A DNA stretch of 64,000 nt from Nitrosomonadales bacterium (lineage in GTDB: Bacteria; Pseudomonadota; Gammaproteobacteria; Burkholderiales; Gallionellaceae): NCBI GenBank assembly GCA_016177795.1, contig JACOUM010000007.1, positions 1 through 64,000 of the forward strand. Reading direction: 5' to 3'. The first letter of the stretch is position 1. Each line of letters opens with the position of its first letter. A program made the translations under genes and the position numbers. The notes beneath the pieces were generated by a model. It was not told the DNA's origin, did no database searches, and saw only the letters and a list, made by a program, of their open reading frames with translations. Below are positions 7,155 to 15,002 of this stretch, one piece after another.

Positions 7155-9401
7155 CTAACCAAAACCCTTCATCGGCGACATGCCTATTTCCGTGATCTTC
7201 TCGACATATTCGTTGATCAGCCTGGCGACACGGGCGTTATCGGTGATGGCGACCTCGCAGGTGGTGACGCGTTCCGGCTCCAGCCCCAGTTGTTTCAAGG
7301 TATCGTCGATCTTGCTCATGCGGTAGTTGGCCAGTTCCGAGCCTTTCACGAAATGGCACTGGTAGTCATCGCCATGCTTGCAGCCCATCATCATCACGCC
7401 GTCGTAGCCGGAATTGAGCGCGTCGGTAATCCAGATGGTGTTCACCGATCCCAGACAACGCACCGGGATGGCGCGCACGAAAGCGGAGTAGAGGTGCCGC
7501 TGCAATCCTGCCATGTCGAGCGCGGGATAGGCATCATTCTCGCAGGCGAGAATGAGGATGCGCGGCTTTTCGGAAAACTCGTCCGGCATGTCGACTGCCT
7601 TGATCTGCATGCCGACGGTATCGACCGAGTAGTTCTCGAACGAGATCACCCGCACCGGACATGCGCCCATGCAGGTGCCGCAGCGCCGGCAGCGGCTTTC
7701 GTTGAACACCGGGAAGCGCTTCTCGTCTTCGTCGATGGCGCCGAACGGGCACTCCACCGTGCAGCGCTTGCACTGGGTGCAGCCCTCCAGTCGCGCAACC
7801 GGATAGGACAGGTCGCCCGAACGCGGGTGCGCGGCACGCCCGAGGCTGGCATTTTCCGCCGCCTGGATGGCCTTCAGTGCGGCGCCGGTCGCATCTTCGG
7901 TCGCCTGCAGCATGTCCATCGGGCGGCGTACCGGGCCCGCGGCATAGATGCCGGTGCGGCGCGTCTCGTAAGGGAAACAGATGAAATGCGAATCGCTGAA
8001 GCCATGCTTCAACTGCGGGATGTCCGGCCCTTGGCGATAGTTGAGATTGAGCACGGAGATCTTCTGCATCTCCGCCTTTTTTTGTCTGGCTTCCTCGGAA
8101 CCGCCTTCGGCAGCGGTCACGATGGGGTTCCACGCGTCGAGATCGACGCCCGCGCTCGGCACTTGGCCGGTGGCGAGTACCACGAGGTCGGCGGCGATGA
8201 CCGCGTCCTCATCGAGAATCAGGTCGCGGAAGCTGACCGCGCAACCGTCGCCTTCGGCTTCCACTGAGGCAACCTTGCCCTTGGTAAAGGTCACCCCCTT
8301 GCGCTGCGCACTGCGGTAAAAATCCTCGCCCATGCCCGGCAAGCGCAAGTCGGTGTACATCACCACCGTATCCACCTGCGGATTGGCATCCTTGAAATAC
8401 ATCGCCTGCTTGACGCTGGTGGCGCAGCAATGGCCGGAGCAGTAAGGCAGATGCATGCCGCTCGCGTCGCGCTGCCCGGCGCACTGGACAAACACCACGT
8501 TCTGCACCGACTTGCCGTCGGCGCGTTTGATTGGCGTTCCATTTGCAGTGCGTGCCAGCGCTTCCAGTCCGGCCTGGTCTGTCACATTGGGTAATTTTCC
8601 GCCGCCCAGTTCGGGCAATTTGCCGAGGTCATATGTGTCGAATCCGGTAGCCTGGATGATCGCGCCCACTTGCTCCGTTATCGTGCCGGAGGGGCCAGCC
8701 ACCTGCACGCTGAAACGGCCCGGCGCGCCGGAAGTCTCGGCGATGGTGGAATTGAGATGGACGCGAATGCGCGGGTGCGACGAAACTCTTGCTGCCAGTT
8801 CGGACAGCCCGGTGTCCTGCGGTTCGGCATAAGGCTGCCTGAACGGCACGCGCTTCCACAGCCTTGCCGCCCAGCCGCCGAGCTGCGCTTCCCGCTCGAC
8901 GATAACCGCCTCATAGCCGGCCTCGGCCGACTCCAGCGCGGCAGTCAATCCCGATATGCCGCCGCCGACCACCAGGATGCGCCGGTTGTCGGCGTGCGCG
9001 GGGTTGCCCTGCGGCAGCTTCATCTTCTTCACTTCGGCGCAGCCCATGCGCAGATAATCGTCCGCCATTTCCTGGCGCACTTCGTCGTGCTGGTCACCTT
9101 CCGCCACCACCCAGATCACGCCTTCGCGCAGATTGGCGCGCGACATGGCAACGGTCGGGAAATGAAATGCTTCGGTCTTGGCGCGGCGCGAACAGGCGGC
9201 GATGCAGATATGCGTGACGGCTTCCCTGTCGATGTCGTCGCGGATCATCTGCACGCCTTCCTCGCTGCACAGGAATGCATGCTCGCGCACCAGCGCCATC
9301 TTGCCTTCCTTTTGCGCGATTCTGGAAAGTTGCGCGACATCGAGTTTGTCGCCCAGTCCGCAACCGGAGCAGATATACGCGGCGGTCTTCATCTCACTCA
9401 T
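7155..9401 (-). CDS. qmoB: QmoB-like flavin/iron-sulfur subunit of quinone-interacting oxidoreductase
   Basis: A 748-residue HdrA-type protein. Its N-terminus has a Cys-rich segment (YICSGCGLGDK), followed by a dinucleotide fold (LVVGGGISGLTAAL) and the rest of the HdrA-like FAD domain. Two [4Fe-4S] motifs follow (CTQCKRCTVECP and CRRCGTCMGACP), then an MvhD-like C-terminal domain (LILACENDAYPAL, MMGCKHGDDYQC). This order and length fit QmoB. ATG 9401 is preceded by GAGG; the frame is open for 20 codons upstream. QmoAB works in the cytoplasm with APS reductase and feeds electrons to the quinone pool during sulfite oxidation. No apr genes are in the window. Confidence 0.9.
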   Translation of the reverse strand: MSEMKTAAYICSGCGLGDKLDVAQLSRIAQKEGKMALVREHAFLCSEEGVQMIRDDIDREAVTHICIAACSRRAKTEAFHFPTVAMSRANLREGVIWVVAEGDQHDEVRQEMADDYLRMGCAEVKKMKLPQGNPAHADNRRILVVGGGISGLTAALESAEAGYEAVIVEREAQLGGWAARLWKRVPFRQPYAEPQDTGLSELAARVSSHPRIRVHLNSTIAETSGAPGRFSVQVAGPSGTITEQVGAIIQATGFDTYDLGKLPELGGGKLPNVTDQAGLEALARTANGTPIKRADGKSVQNVVFVQCAGQRDASGMHLPYCSGHCCATSVKQAMYFKDANPQVDTVVMYTDLRLPGMGEDFYRSAQRKGVTFTKGKVASVEAEGDGCAVSFRDLILDEDAVIAADLVVLATGQVPSAGVDLDAWNPIVTAAEGGSEEARQKKAEMQKISVLNLNYRQGPDIPQLKHGFSDSHFICFPYETRRTGIYAAGPVRRPMDMLQATEDATGAALKAIQAAENASLGRAAHPRSGDLSYPVARLEGCTQCKRCTVECPFGAIDEDEKRFPVFNESRCRRCGTCMGACPVRVISFENYSVDTVGMQIKAVDMPDEFSEKPRILILACENDAYPALDMAGLQRHLYSAFVRAIPVRCLGSVNTIWITDALNSGYDGVMMMGCKHGDDYQCHFVKGSELANYRMSKIDDTLKQLGLEPERVTTCEVAITDNARVARLINEYVEKITEIGMSPMKGFG

Positions 9402-9551
9402 CGGATACCTCAATAAATCCATTTTCCGGGCACATCGCGGCGTTGCACGGTGCTCGCCCACTGCGCCTATCTATTTGATATGTCTTGCGTGCTGCGCGCC
9501 GTGCGCCGTGCGCTGCACTCCGAAAACCTGAATTTCTGGAGGTATCCATCA

Positions 9552-10838
9552 TTACGCCCCTTCTGCTGCGGCGGTCTGGTGCACCACTTGTATCGCGTGC
9601 AACGCCGCCGCCGTGGCGCTCTGTACGGAACGGTTGACGTCGAGCGGGCTGCTCGCCGCACCGGCAGCGAATTGTCCGCCGTCCGCCGCCCCTTCGATGA
9701 AGCCGGACGAGTCGGTGACAATATCCGCCGGCAATGCGATGCCGTTGCTTTCCGGCTCCATGCCCACCGCCAGCACCACGAGGTCATGTTGCGCGGCATA
9801 GCGGTGATAGCCTTCGGTGTCCACGCCGTGCAGGATGAGGTCGCCGCTGGCCTCGTCCAGCTTGATGCTGGCGACCTTGGATTTGATGAATTTGACGGTC
9901 GGGTCCTGCTGCACCCTCAGATAGAAATCCTCCAGGCGGTCGATGGAGCGGATGTCGATGTAATACACCGTGGATTTTCCCTCCTCGCCGTACGCCTCGC
10001 GCGCATATTGCGTCTGCTTGAGCGATGCCATGCAGCAGATGCGCGAACAGTGCCGCAGGTGGTTCTCGTCGCGCGACCCGGCGCACTGGATGAAGGCGAT
10101 GTTTCTGGCTTCCTTGCCGTCGGACGGGCGCAGCAGTTTGCCGCCGGTCGGGCCGTGCGGGTCGGCCAGGCGCTCGAATTCGAGGCTGGTGACGACATTG
10201 TCGAAGCGGTCGTAGCCGTAGGGCTGGATTTTTGCCGCGTCGTACGGTTTCCAGCCAGTCGCCCACACCACCGTGCCGACCTTCAGTTCAACCGTCTCCG
10301 GCTGCATGCCGAGTTCGATGGCATCGTATTTGCACGCGGCCCTGGCCTTCTCGCCGTCTGCCGTGCTGACGATGGAGGGGTCGAGCACGTAGCGCTGCGG
10401 ATAGGCCATCGCGTGCGGCAGGTAAGCGGCGCGCGTTTTGGCAAGCCCGTATTCGTAGGGGTTGGATATCTCCGTTTCGACCGCTTTGGCGCATTCGCCG
10501 CAGGCGGTGCAGTTGGCATTGACATAGCGCGGGGAAATTTTCAGCGCCACCGTGTAATCGCCGCGCTGGCCGGTCACCGAGACGACCTCGGTCTGGGTCA
10601 ATACGCGCAGGTTGCGGTTGTTCTTGAGCCGGCGCAAGTTGATCTCCAGCCCGCAGGTGGGATGGCACATCTTGGGAAAGTAGCGGTACAACAGCGCGGT
10701 GCGCCCGCCCAGGCTGGTGTTGCGCTCGGCGAGAATGACCTGCTTGCCGCATTCGGCGGCTTCCAGCGCCGCCGTCATGCCGCTGATGCCGCCGCCGACG
10801 ACGAGGATGGTCTGGTTGGTCGATATTGGAGCGGTCAC
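9552..10838 (-). CDS. qmoA: QmoA-like flavoprotein subunit
   Basis: A 428-residue HdrA-related flavoprotein. It has an N-terminal FAD/NAD fold (ILVVGGGISGMTAALEAA), the segment FPKMCHPTCGLEINLRRLK characteristic of QmoA, a CTACGEC cluster and CSRICCMASLKQ. The length fits QmoA. It starts with GTG at 10838, directly after the TGA of the phosphoesterase gene, with GGAGG five bases upstream. That implies coupled translation. The qmoB start lies about 150 bases downstream. QmoA and QmoB together form the flavin core that exchanges electrons with APS reductase. Confidence 0.9.
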   Translation of the reverse strand: MTAPISTNQTILVVGGGISGMTAALEAAECGKQVILAERNTSLGGRTALLYRYFPKMCHPTCGLEINLRRLKNNRNLRVLTQTEVVSVTGQRGDYTVALKISPRYVNANCTACGECAKAVETEISNPYEYGLAKTRAAYLPHAMAYPQRYVLDPSIVSTADGEKARAACKYDAIELGMQPETVELKVGTVVWATGWKPYDAAKIQPYGYDRFDNVVTSLEFERLADPHGPTGGKLLRPSDGKEARNIAFIQCAGSRDENHLRHCSRICCMASLKQTQYAREAYGEEGKSTVYYIDIRSIDRLEDFYLRVQQDPTVKFIKSKVASIKLDEASGDLILHGVDTEGYHRYAAQHDLVVLAVGMEPESNGIALPADIVTDSSGFIEGAADGGQFAAGAASSPLDVNRSVQSATAAALHAIQVVHQTAAAEGA

Positions 10839-11381
10839 TCAAGCCTCCGGTAGTTTGCGGATTTCAAAAGTCATCTGCGCGAGATCGCCGAGTATCCAGG
10901 TGGGAACAGCGTCCACGCCGGGCGCATCAAGACCGGCGACCGAGCCGGGATTGACCAGCCAGCAGCGCCCGCCCCTGACATCCGCCTGTTCGCCGACATG
11001 CGCGCTGTGGCTGTGCCCGTGGCAGACCAGATCGTAGTCTCCGGTGCAGGCGAAAGCCTGTCCGTGATGCGGCATGTGGGTCACGAATATCCTGCGCCCG
11101 CCCAGTTCAAGCATGGCTTCCTGTCCGTGGTAGGTGAACAACCCGCCGGTTTTTTCCATCATGCGATACAGCGCGGCGACATCGCCGACGTTGTTGCCAT
11201 GGACTGCATGGATGGGCATGCCAAGCTCCAGCGAAGCGCGCAGGGTATTAACGCCGATCAGATCGCCACAATGGATGACAGCCTGCGCGCCGCAAGTCTG
11301 TGCCGCCAGAATCGCCGCCGCCAGTGAATCGGAACGGTCGTGGCTGTCGGAAACGATGCAAATTTTCATGTCACTGGTCAT
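10839..11381 (-). CDS. YfcE/MJ0936-type metallophosphodiesterase
   Basis: A 180-residue calcineurin-like phosphoesterase. Metal-binding motifs are in family order: SDSHD near the start, HCGDLIG, HGNN, and the C-terminal VCHGHSHSA. The fold binds two metal ions and hydrolyses phosphodiesters; the natural substrate is unknown. An internal ATG at 11369 is an alternative start. Its stop is adjacent to the qmoA start, so it is likely the first gene of the qmo-hdr operon. That is an odd place for this enzyme unless it has a regulatory or repair role there. Confidence 0.85.
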   Translation of the reverse strand: MTSDMKICIVSDSHDRSDSLAAAILAAQTCGAQAVIHCGDLIGVNTLRASLELGMPIHAVHGNNVGDVAALYRMMEKTGGLFTYHGQEAMLELGGRRIFVTHMPHHGQAFACTGDYDLVCHGHSHSAHVGEQADVRGGRCWLVNPGSVAGLDAPGVDAVPTWILGDLAQMTFEIRKLPEA

Positions 11382-11585
11382 TTTTACTTCACTGCATTAA
11401 GCATAATTCACACCTCAAGTGTCTATAGCCATATCGGGTGAGTCGCGGTATAACCCCGAAGGGTTGAAGGGGCAGAAAATTCATATCTGTCATGTTAGTA
11501 TGCACACGGAAGTGCAATAGCCTGACGCGGCTCGGCTCGCTGAGGGCTCGGATTTACCTCCCCTTTCGTCTAACAAGATTCAGGA

Positions 11586-12833
11586 ATGTTTTTCTTGAGC
11601 GCTACGAATAAAAAAGTGGAGTCCGCAAAGGAACCAGACCGGACCGGTTTTTTCTGGACGCGCATTCCCAACTTCACTCCCCCCGCCAAAGACGGCGGCG
11701 TTGCTGCGTGTGTCGAACAGGAGTTCGCATCTCCCCGTGCAGGCGATCTCAAAACGCTGCTGAACAGATTTCTGGAAACCGCGATCAGCATGGTTCACGC
11801 CGGTGCAGGCGTGATCCGGATCACCCTGCCCGACGAACAGACTTTGCAGATCATCAGTTCCATCGGCTTGTCCGGCGAACAGCTGGAAGCCGAGCGCATC
11901 GCCGAACTGGTCTGCGAGGAATGCGGCAAGGACGCATTCAGGCGCGGCCTGTGCTCCGCCAATATCGAGGATTGCGAGGTCAGGCACAATGGGAACACGC
12001 ATCGACAGTTCCGCTCAGTCATTTCGGTTCCGCTCGAAAGCCGAAATACTCCCGACGCACTGCTTGGCGTCTTCACACTGCTTTTCGATACCCCGCAATC
12101 TTCCTCCGGTCACGCCGCAAGCACGGCGGTCACTTTCGCAGATCTGCTGGGCGCTCTCATCGAACATATCAGATCAAACCGCGAAACCAGGCGCGCCGAA
12201 ATGCTGATGGAACGTCAATCCATTGCCAACGAGATACACGATTCGCTGGCGCAAACGCTGAACTACGCACGGATGAACACCACCCTGCTGACCGATGCGG
12301 TGCGCAACAACAAGGAGGCAATGGCAACCGAATATGCGCGCGACCTTGATGAGGCGCTGGAAATCAGCCAGAAAGCGGTGCGCGCCCTGATTACCGATTT
12401 CCGCAGCGAGATGGATCCCGCCGGCCTGTTGCATGCGCTGCAAACGCTGGTCGAACGTTTCCGCCAGCAGAACAGCATCGTGCTCGATTGCGTCATCCGC
12501 GTCGCCGATCTCGATCTGCCCCTGGAGCATGAAATACAGGCCTACTACATCGTGCACGAAGCGCTCTCCAATATCGCCAAGCATTCCAACGCGAGCCACG
12601 CGCGCCTGATCGTGGATCACCGCGCCGGCTATTACATCTTCACCGTCGAGGACAACGGGACCGGCGGCGACGACCTGACCCCGGTGGAGGGGCATTACGG
12701 GATCGTCATCATGCGCGAGCGTGCACAACGCATCGGCGGCGAAATCAGGGCTGAAAGCGCCAAAGGGTTGGGAACCAGCGTACAATTGTTGTTCCCGGAA
12801 CCGGGAGCGAACTGGAGAACCGTGCATGACTAA
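11586..12833 (+). CDS. NarX-family histidine kinase with GAF-like sensor and Cys cluster
   Basis: A cytoplasmic 415-residue kinase with no membrane segments. A GAF-like sensor (about 55-195) contains four cysteines (Cys110, 113, 123, 130; CEECG then GLCS and EDCEV). A HisKA_3 box follows (NEIHDSLAQTL, His218), then a HATPase domain (HEALSNIAKHSNAS, VEDNGTGG). The cysteine group could hold an Fe-S cluster or act as a thiol switch, as in NreB-like kinases; this is inferred. AGGA abuts the ATG at 11586, so the TTG at 11595 may be the real start. The stop overlaps the response regulator start by eight bases. The pair lies beside sqr and upstream of, but divergent from, the qmo operon. Confidence 0.85.
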   Translation: MFFLSATNKKVESAKEPDRTGFFWTRIPNFTPPAKDGGVAACVEQEFASPRAGDLKTLLNRFLETAISMVHAGAGVIRITLPDEQTLQIISSIGLSGEQLEAERIAELVCEECGKDAFRRGLCSANIEDCEVRHNGNTHRQFRSVISVPLESRNTPDALLGVFTLLFDTPQSSSGHAASTAVTFADLLGALIEHIRSNRETRRAEMLMERQSIANEIHDSLAQTLNYARMNTTLLTDAVRNNKEAMATEYARDLDEALEISQKAVRALITDFRSEMDPAGLLHALQTLVERFRQQNSIVLDCVIRVADLDLPLEHEIQAYYIVHEALSNIAKHSNASHARLIVDHRAGYYIFTVEDNGTGGDDLTPVEGHYGIVIMRERAQRIGGEIRAESAKGLGTSVQLLFPEPGANWRTVHD

Positions 12834-13488
12834 GGAATTGAGAATCGCCCTGGTGGATGACCAGAATCTGTGCCGGCGCGGACTGTGCGAACTGCTCTCC
12901 CGCGGCTACGGGTTCAACGTGCTGGGCGCAGTGGGCACCATCGAGGAATTGCGTCCCCTGCTGGACGAACAGCCCGATCTACTGATTCTCGACCTGCGCA
13001 TGAAACCGATGGATGGTCTGGCGATGCTGGAGCAACTGCGCAAGGAGGGCTGCACCGTCCCCGCCGTGATGCTGACCATGAGCGATTCGGAGACGGATCT
13101 GGGAAATGCGATCCGCGCCGGCGTGCGCGGCTATCTGCTCAAGGACATGGCCCCGGAGGAAGTGGTCGATGCGATACGCCGCGTCGCTGCCGGCGAACTG
13201 GTGGTCGCCCCCGCCATGACTGTCAAAATGATCTACATGCTGCGCGGTGATCAGCCCGAACAGGAACCAAAGAATTCACTCAAGCTGCTGACTGAGCGCG
13301 AGCGCGAAATACTGCAATTACTGGCGCGCGGCGACAGCAACAAGGCCATCGCGCAGACATTGTCGATCAGCTATGACACGGTGAAACAGCACGTACGCCA
13401 CATCCTGAACAAGCTCAATCTGTCTTCCCGCGTGAAAGCCGCCGTGCTGTTCGCCAAAGAACCGGGCAGTTCCAGTAACGACCAGTAA
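12826..13488 (+). CDS. NarL/LuxR-family response regulator
   Basis: A 220-residue regulator. The receiver domain has the acidic pair Asp11/Asp12, phosphoacceptor Asp56 (LLILDLRMKPMDG) and a conserved Lys (YLLKDMAPEE). A LuxR-type helix-turn-helix follows at the C-terminus (TEREREILQLLARGDSNKAI, DTVKQHVRHILNKL). ATG 12826 has GGAG eight bases upstream and overlaps the kinase stop (ATGACTAA), so the two are co-translated. The likely targets are sqr, the qmo operon or its own promoter; GGGGTTAT motifs flank the pair. Confidence 0.9.
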   Translation: MTKELRIALVDDQNLCRRGLCELLSRGYGFNVLGAVGTIEELRPLLDEQPDLLILDLRMKPMDGLAMLEQLRKEGCTVPAVMLTMSDSETDLGNAIRAGVRGYLLKDMAPEEVVDAIRRVAAGELVVAPAMTVKMIYMLRGDQPEQEPKNSLKLLTEREREILQLLARGDSNKAIAQTLSISYDTVKQHVRHILNKLNLSSRVKAAVLFAKEPGSSSNDQ

Positions 13489-13502
13489 CGGAAACACAAC
13501 TC

Positions 13503-13538
13503 ATAGGGGTTATCCCCATCACCCCATGGGGTTATAGA
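13503..13538. promoter_or_regulatory. Repeated GGGGTTAT motif upstream of sqr
   Basis: Two direct copies of GGGGTTAT start at 13506 and 13528, exactly 22 bases apart, or two helical turns. Each sits in a small palindrome (GGGGTTATCCCC and ACCCCATGGGGT). A further copy on the other strand (ATAACCCC, 11450-11457) lies in front of the kinase gene. The arrangement fits an operator for the neighbouring LuxR-type regulator. The palindromes could instead terminate the regulator transcript, but no T tract follows. Confidence 0.45.
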
Positions 13539-13631
13539 CACCAGCAGGCGTTTTTCTGCCTAATTACGCACCCGGATTCTTCGCAGGCTGAAATTCGGAA
13601 AACGATACCACCAAATATTAGGAGGGCACAC

Positions 13632-14906
13632 ATGGCACATGTAGTCATCATGGGAGCGGGAATCGGCGGCTTGCCGGCGGCTTATGAAATGCGGGACAAA
13701 CTGGACAAAAGCCACAGGGTCACCGTCATCTCGGACAGCGAGAATTTTCATTTCACGCCATCCAATCCCTGGGTGGGCGTGAAATGGCGCGAGCGCAAGC
13801 AGATCGAGTTCCCGGCACGCACCTATCTGGAGCGCAAGGGTATCGACTTTATCTCCACCGGCGTGAAACGCGTCCATCCCGACCGGAACCAGCTCGAACT
13901 CAACGATGGCCAGACCGTCGCCTATGATTATCTGGTAATCGCCACCGGCCCGAAACTCGCCTTCGAGGAAATAGAGGGGCTTGGCCCGCACGGCGGTCAT
14001 ACCTATTCTGTCTGCCATGTCGATCACGCGATGAAGTCGCATGATGAGTGGGAGCATTTTTGCGAGAACCCCGGCCCCATCGTGGTCGGTGCGGTGCAGG
14101 GCGCCTCCTGTTTCGGCCCCGCCTACGAATATGCCTTCATCATGGATACCGACCTGCGCAAACGCAAAATACGCAACAAGGTACCGATGACCTTCGTCAC
14201 CTCCGAACCGTACATCGGCCACCTTGGTCTGGGCGGCGTGGGCGATTCCAAGGGCATTATCGAATCCGCCATGCGCGACAAACACATCAAGTGGATCTGC
14301 AATGCCAAGGTCACCAAGGTTGAAGCGGGCAAGATGTACGTCACCGAACACGACGACATGGGCGCGGAAAAGAAACAACATGAACTGCCCTTCAACTACA
14401 GCATGATGCTGCCTGCTTTCAAGGGTATCGACGCGGTATTCGGCATCGAAGGCCTGACCCAGGCACGCGGTTTCATCCTGGTGGACAAACACCAGCGCAA
14501 CCCCAAATACAAGAATATTTTCGCGGTCGGTGTATGCGTGGCAATCCCGCCGGTAGAGGCAACCCCGATACCGACCGGCACACCAAAGACCGGCTACATG
14601 ATCGAATCCATGGTGGCCGCCACCGTATACAACATCAATGCCGATCTCACTGACATGCCCGCTGACAAGGAAGCCACCTGGAACGCGGTCTGTCTGGCCG
14701 ACTTCGGCGAGACCGGCGTAGCCTTCGTGGCAATACCGCAGATCCCGCCGCGCAATGTGAACTGGTTTTCCGAAGGCAAATGGGTGCATCTTGCCAAAAT
14801 CGCCTTCGAGAAATACTTCATCCGCAAGATGAAGAAGGGCACTTCGGAGCCCTTCTACGAAAGCAGCATCATGAAGATGCTGGGCATTGATAAACTGAAA
14901 AGTTAA
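13632..14906 (+). CDS. sqr: Sulfide:quinone oxidoreductase, type I
   Basis: A 424-residue flavoprotein that oxidises sulfide to polysulfide/sulfur at the membrane and reduces quinone. It has the N-terminal FAD fold (VVIMGAGIGGLPAAYEM) and closely resembles the Acidithiobacillus ferrooxidans enzyme. It has all three redox cysteines: Cys128 (SVCHVDHA), Cys160 (GASCFGPAYEY) and Cys354 (WNAVCLADFG). The quinone region TPIPTGTPKTGYMIESM and the C-terminal amphipathic segment VHLAKIAFEKYFIRKMKKG are present. GGAGG lies six bases upstream of the ATG. It follows the two-component pair and ends at a strong terminator. Confidence 0.95.
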   Translation: MAHVVIMGAGIGGLPAAYEMRDKLDKSHRVTVISDSENFHFTPSNPWVGVKWRERKQIEFPARTYLERKGIDFISTGVKRVHPDRNQLELNDGQTVAYDYLVIATGPKLAFEEIEGLGPHGGHTYSVCHVDHAMKSHDEWEHFCENPGPIVVGAVQGASCFGPAYEYAFIMDTDLRKRKIRNKVPMTFVTSEPYIGHLGLGGVGDSKGIIESAMRDKHIKWICNAKVTKVEAGKMYVTEHDDMGAEKKQHELPFNYSMMLPAFKGIDAVFGIEGLTQARGFILVDKHQRNPKYKNIFAVGVCVAIPPVEATPIPTGTPKTGYMIESMVAATVYNINADLTDMPADKEATWNAVCLADFGETGVAFVAIPQIPPRNVNWFSEGKWVHLAKIAFEKYFIRKMKKGTSEPFYESSIMKMLGIDKLKS

Positions 14907-14925
14907 CCGCAGGAAAACCGGAACC

Positions 14926-14956
14926 AAGCCGCTGCCGCAACGCAGCGGCTTTTTTT
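14926..14956 (+). terminator. Rho-independent terminator after sqr
   Basis: A perfect 10-bp stem AAGCCGCTGC/GCAGCGGCTT with a six-base loop is followed by a run of T. It starts 20 bases after the sqr stop codon. The T run is only on the plus strand, so it serves sqr and not the convergent aldolase gene. Confidence 0.9.
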
Positions 14957-15002
14957 CAGCCGCCGGCTGGGCAGGTATGGGGCGAGCCGCAGAAGGCCAG
15001 TC

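Noticed and set aside
9450-10853. Long plus-strand open frame opposite qmoA
   Set aside because: It is antisense to a clear QmoA gene, has no family resemblance and arises from GC-rich codon bias.
13560-14927. Long minus-strand open frame opposite sqr
   Set aside because: It covers the whole sqr gene in antisense and has no family resemblance.
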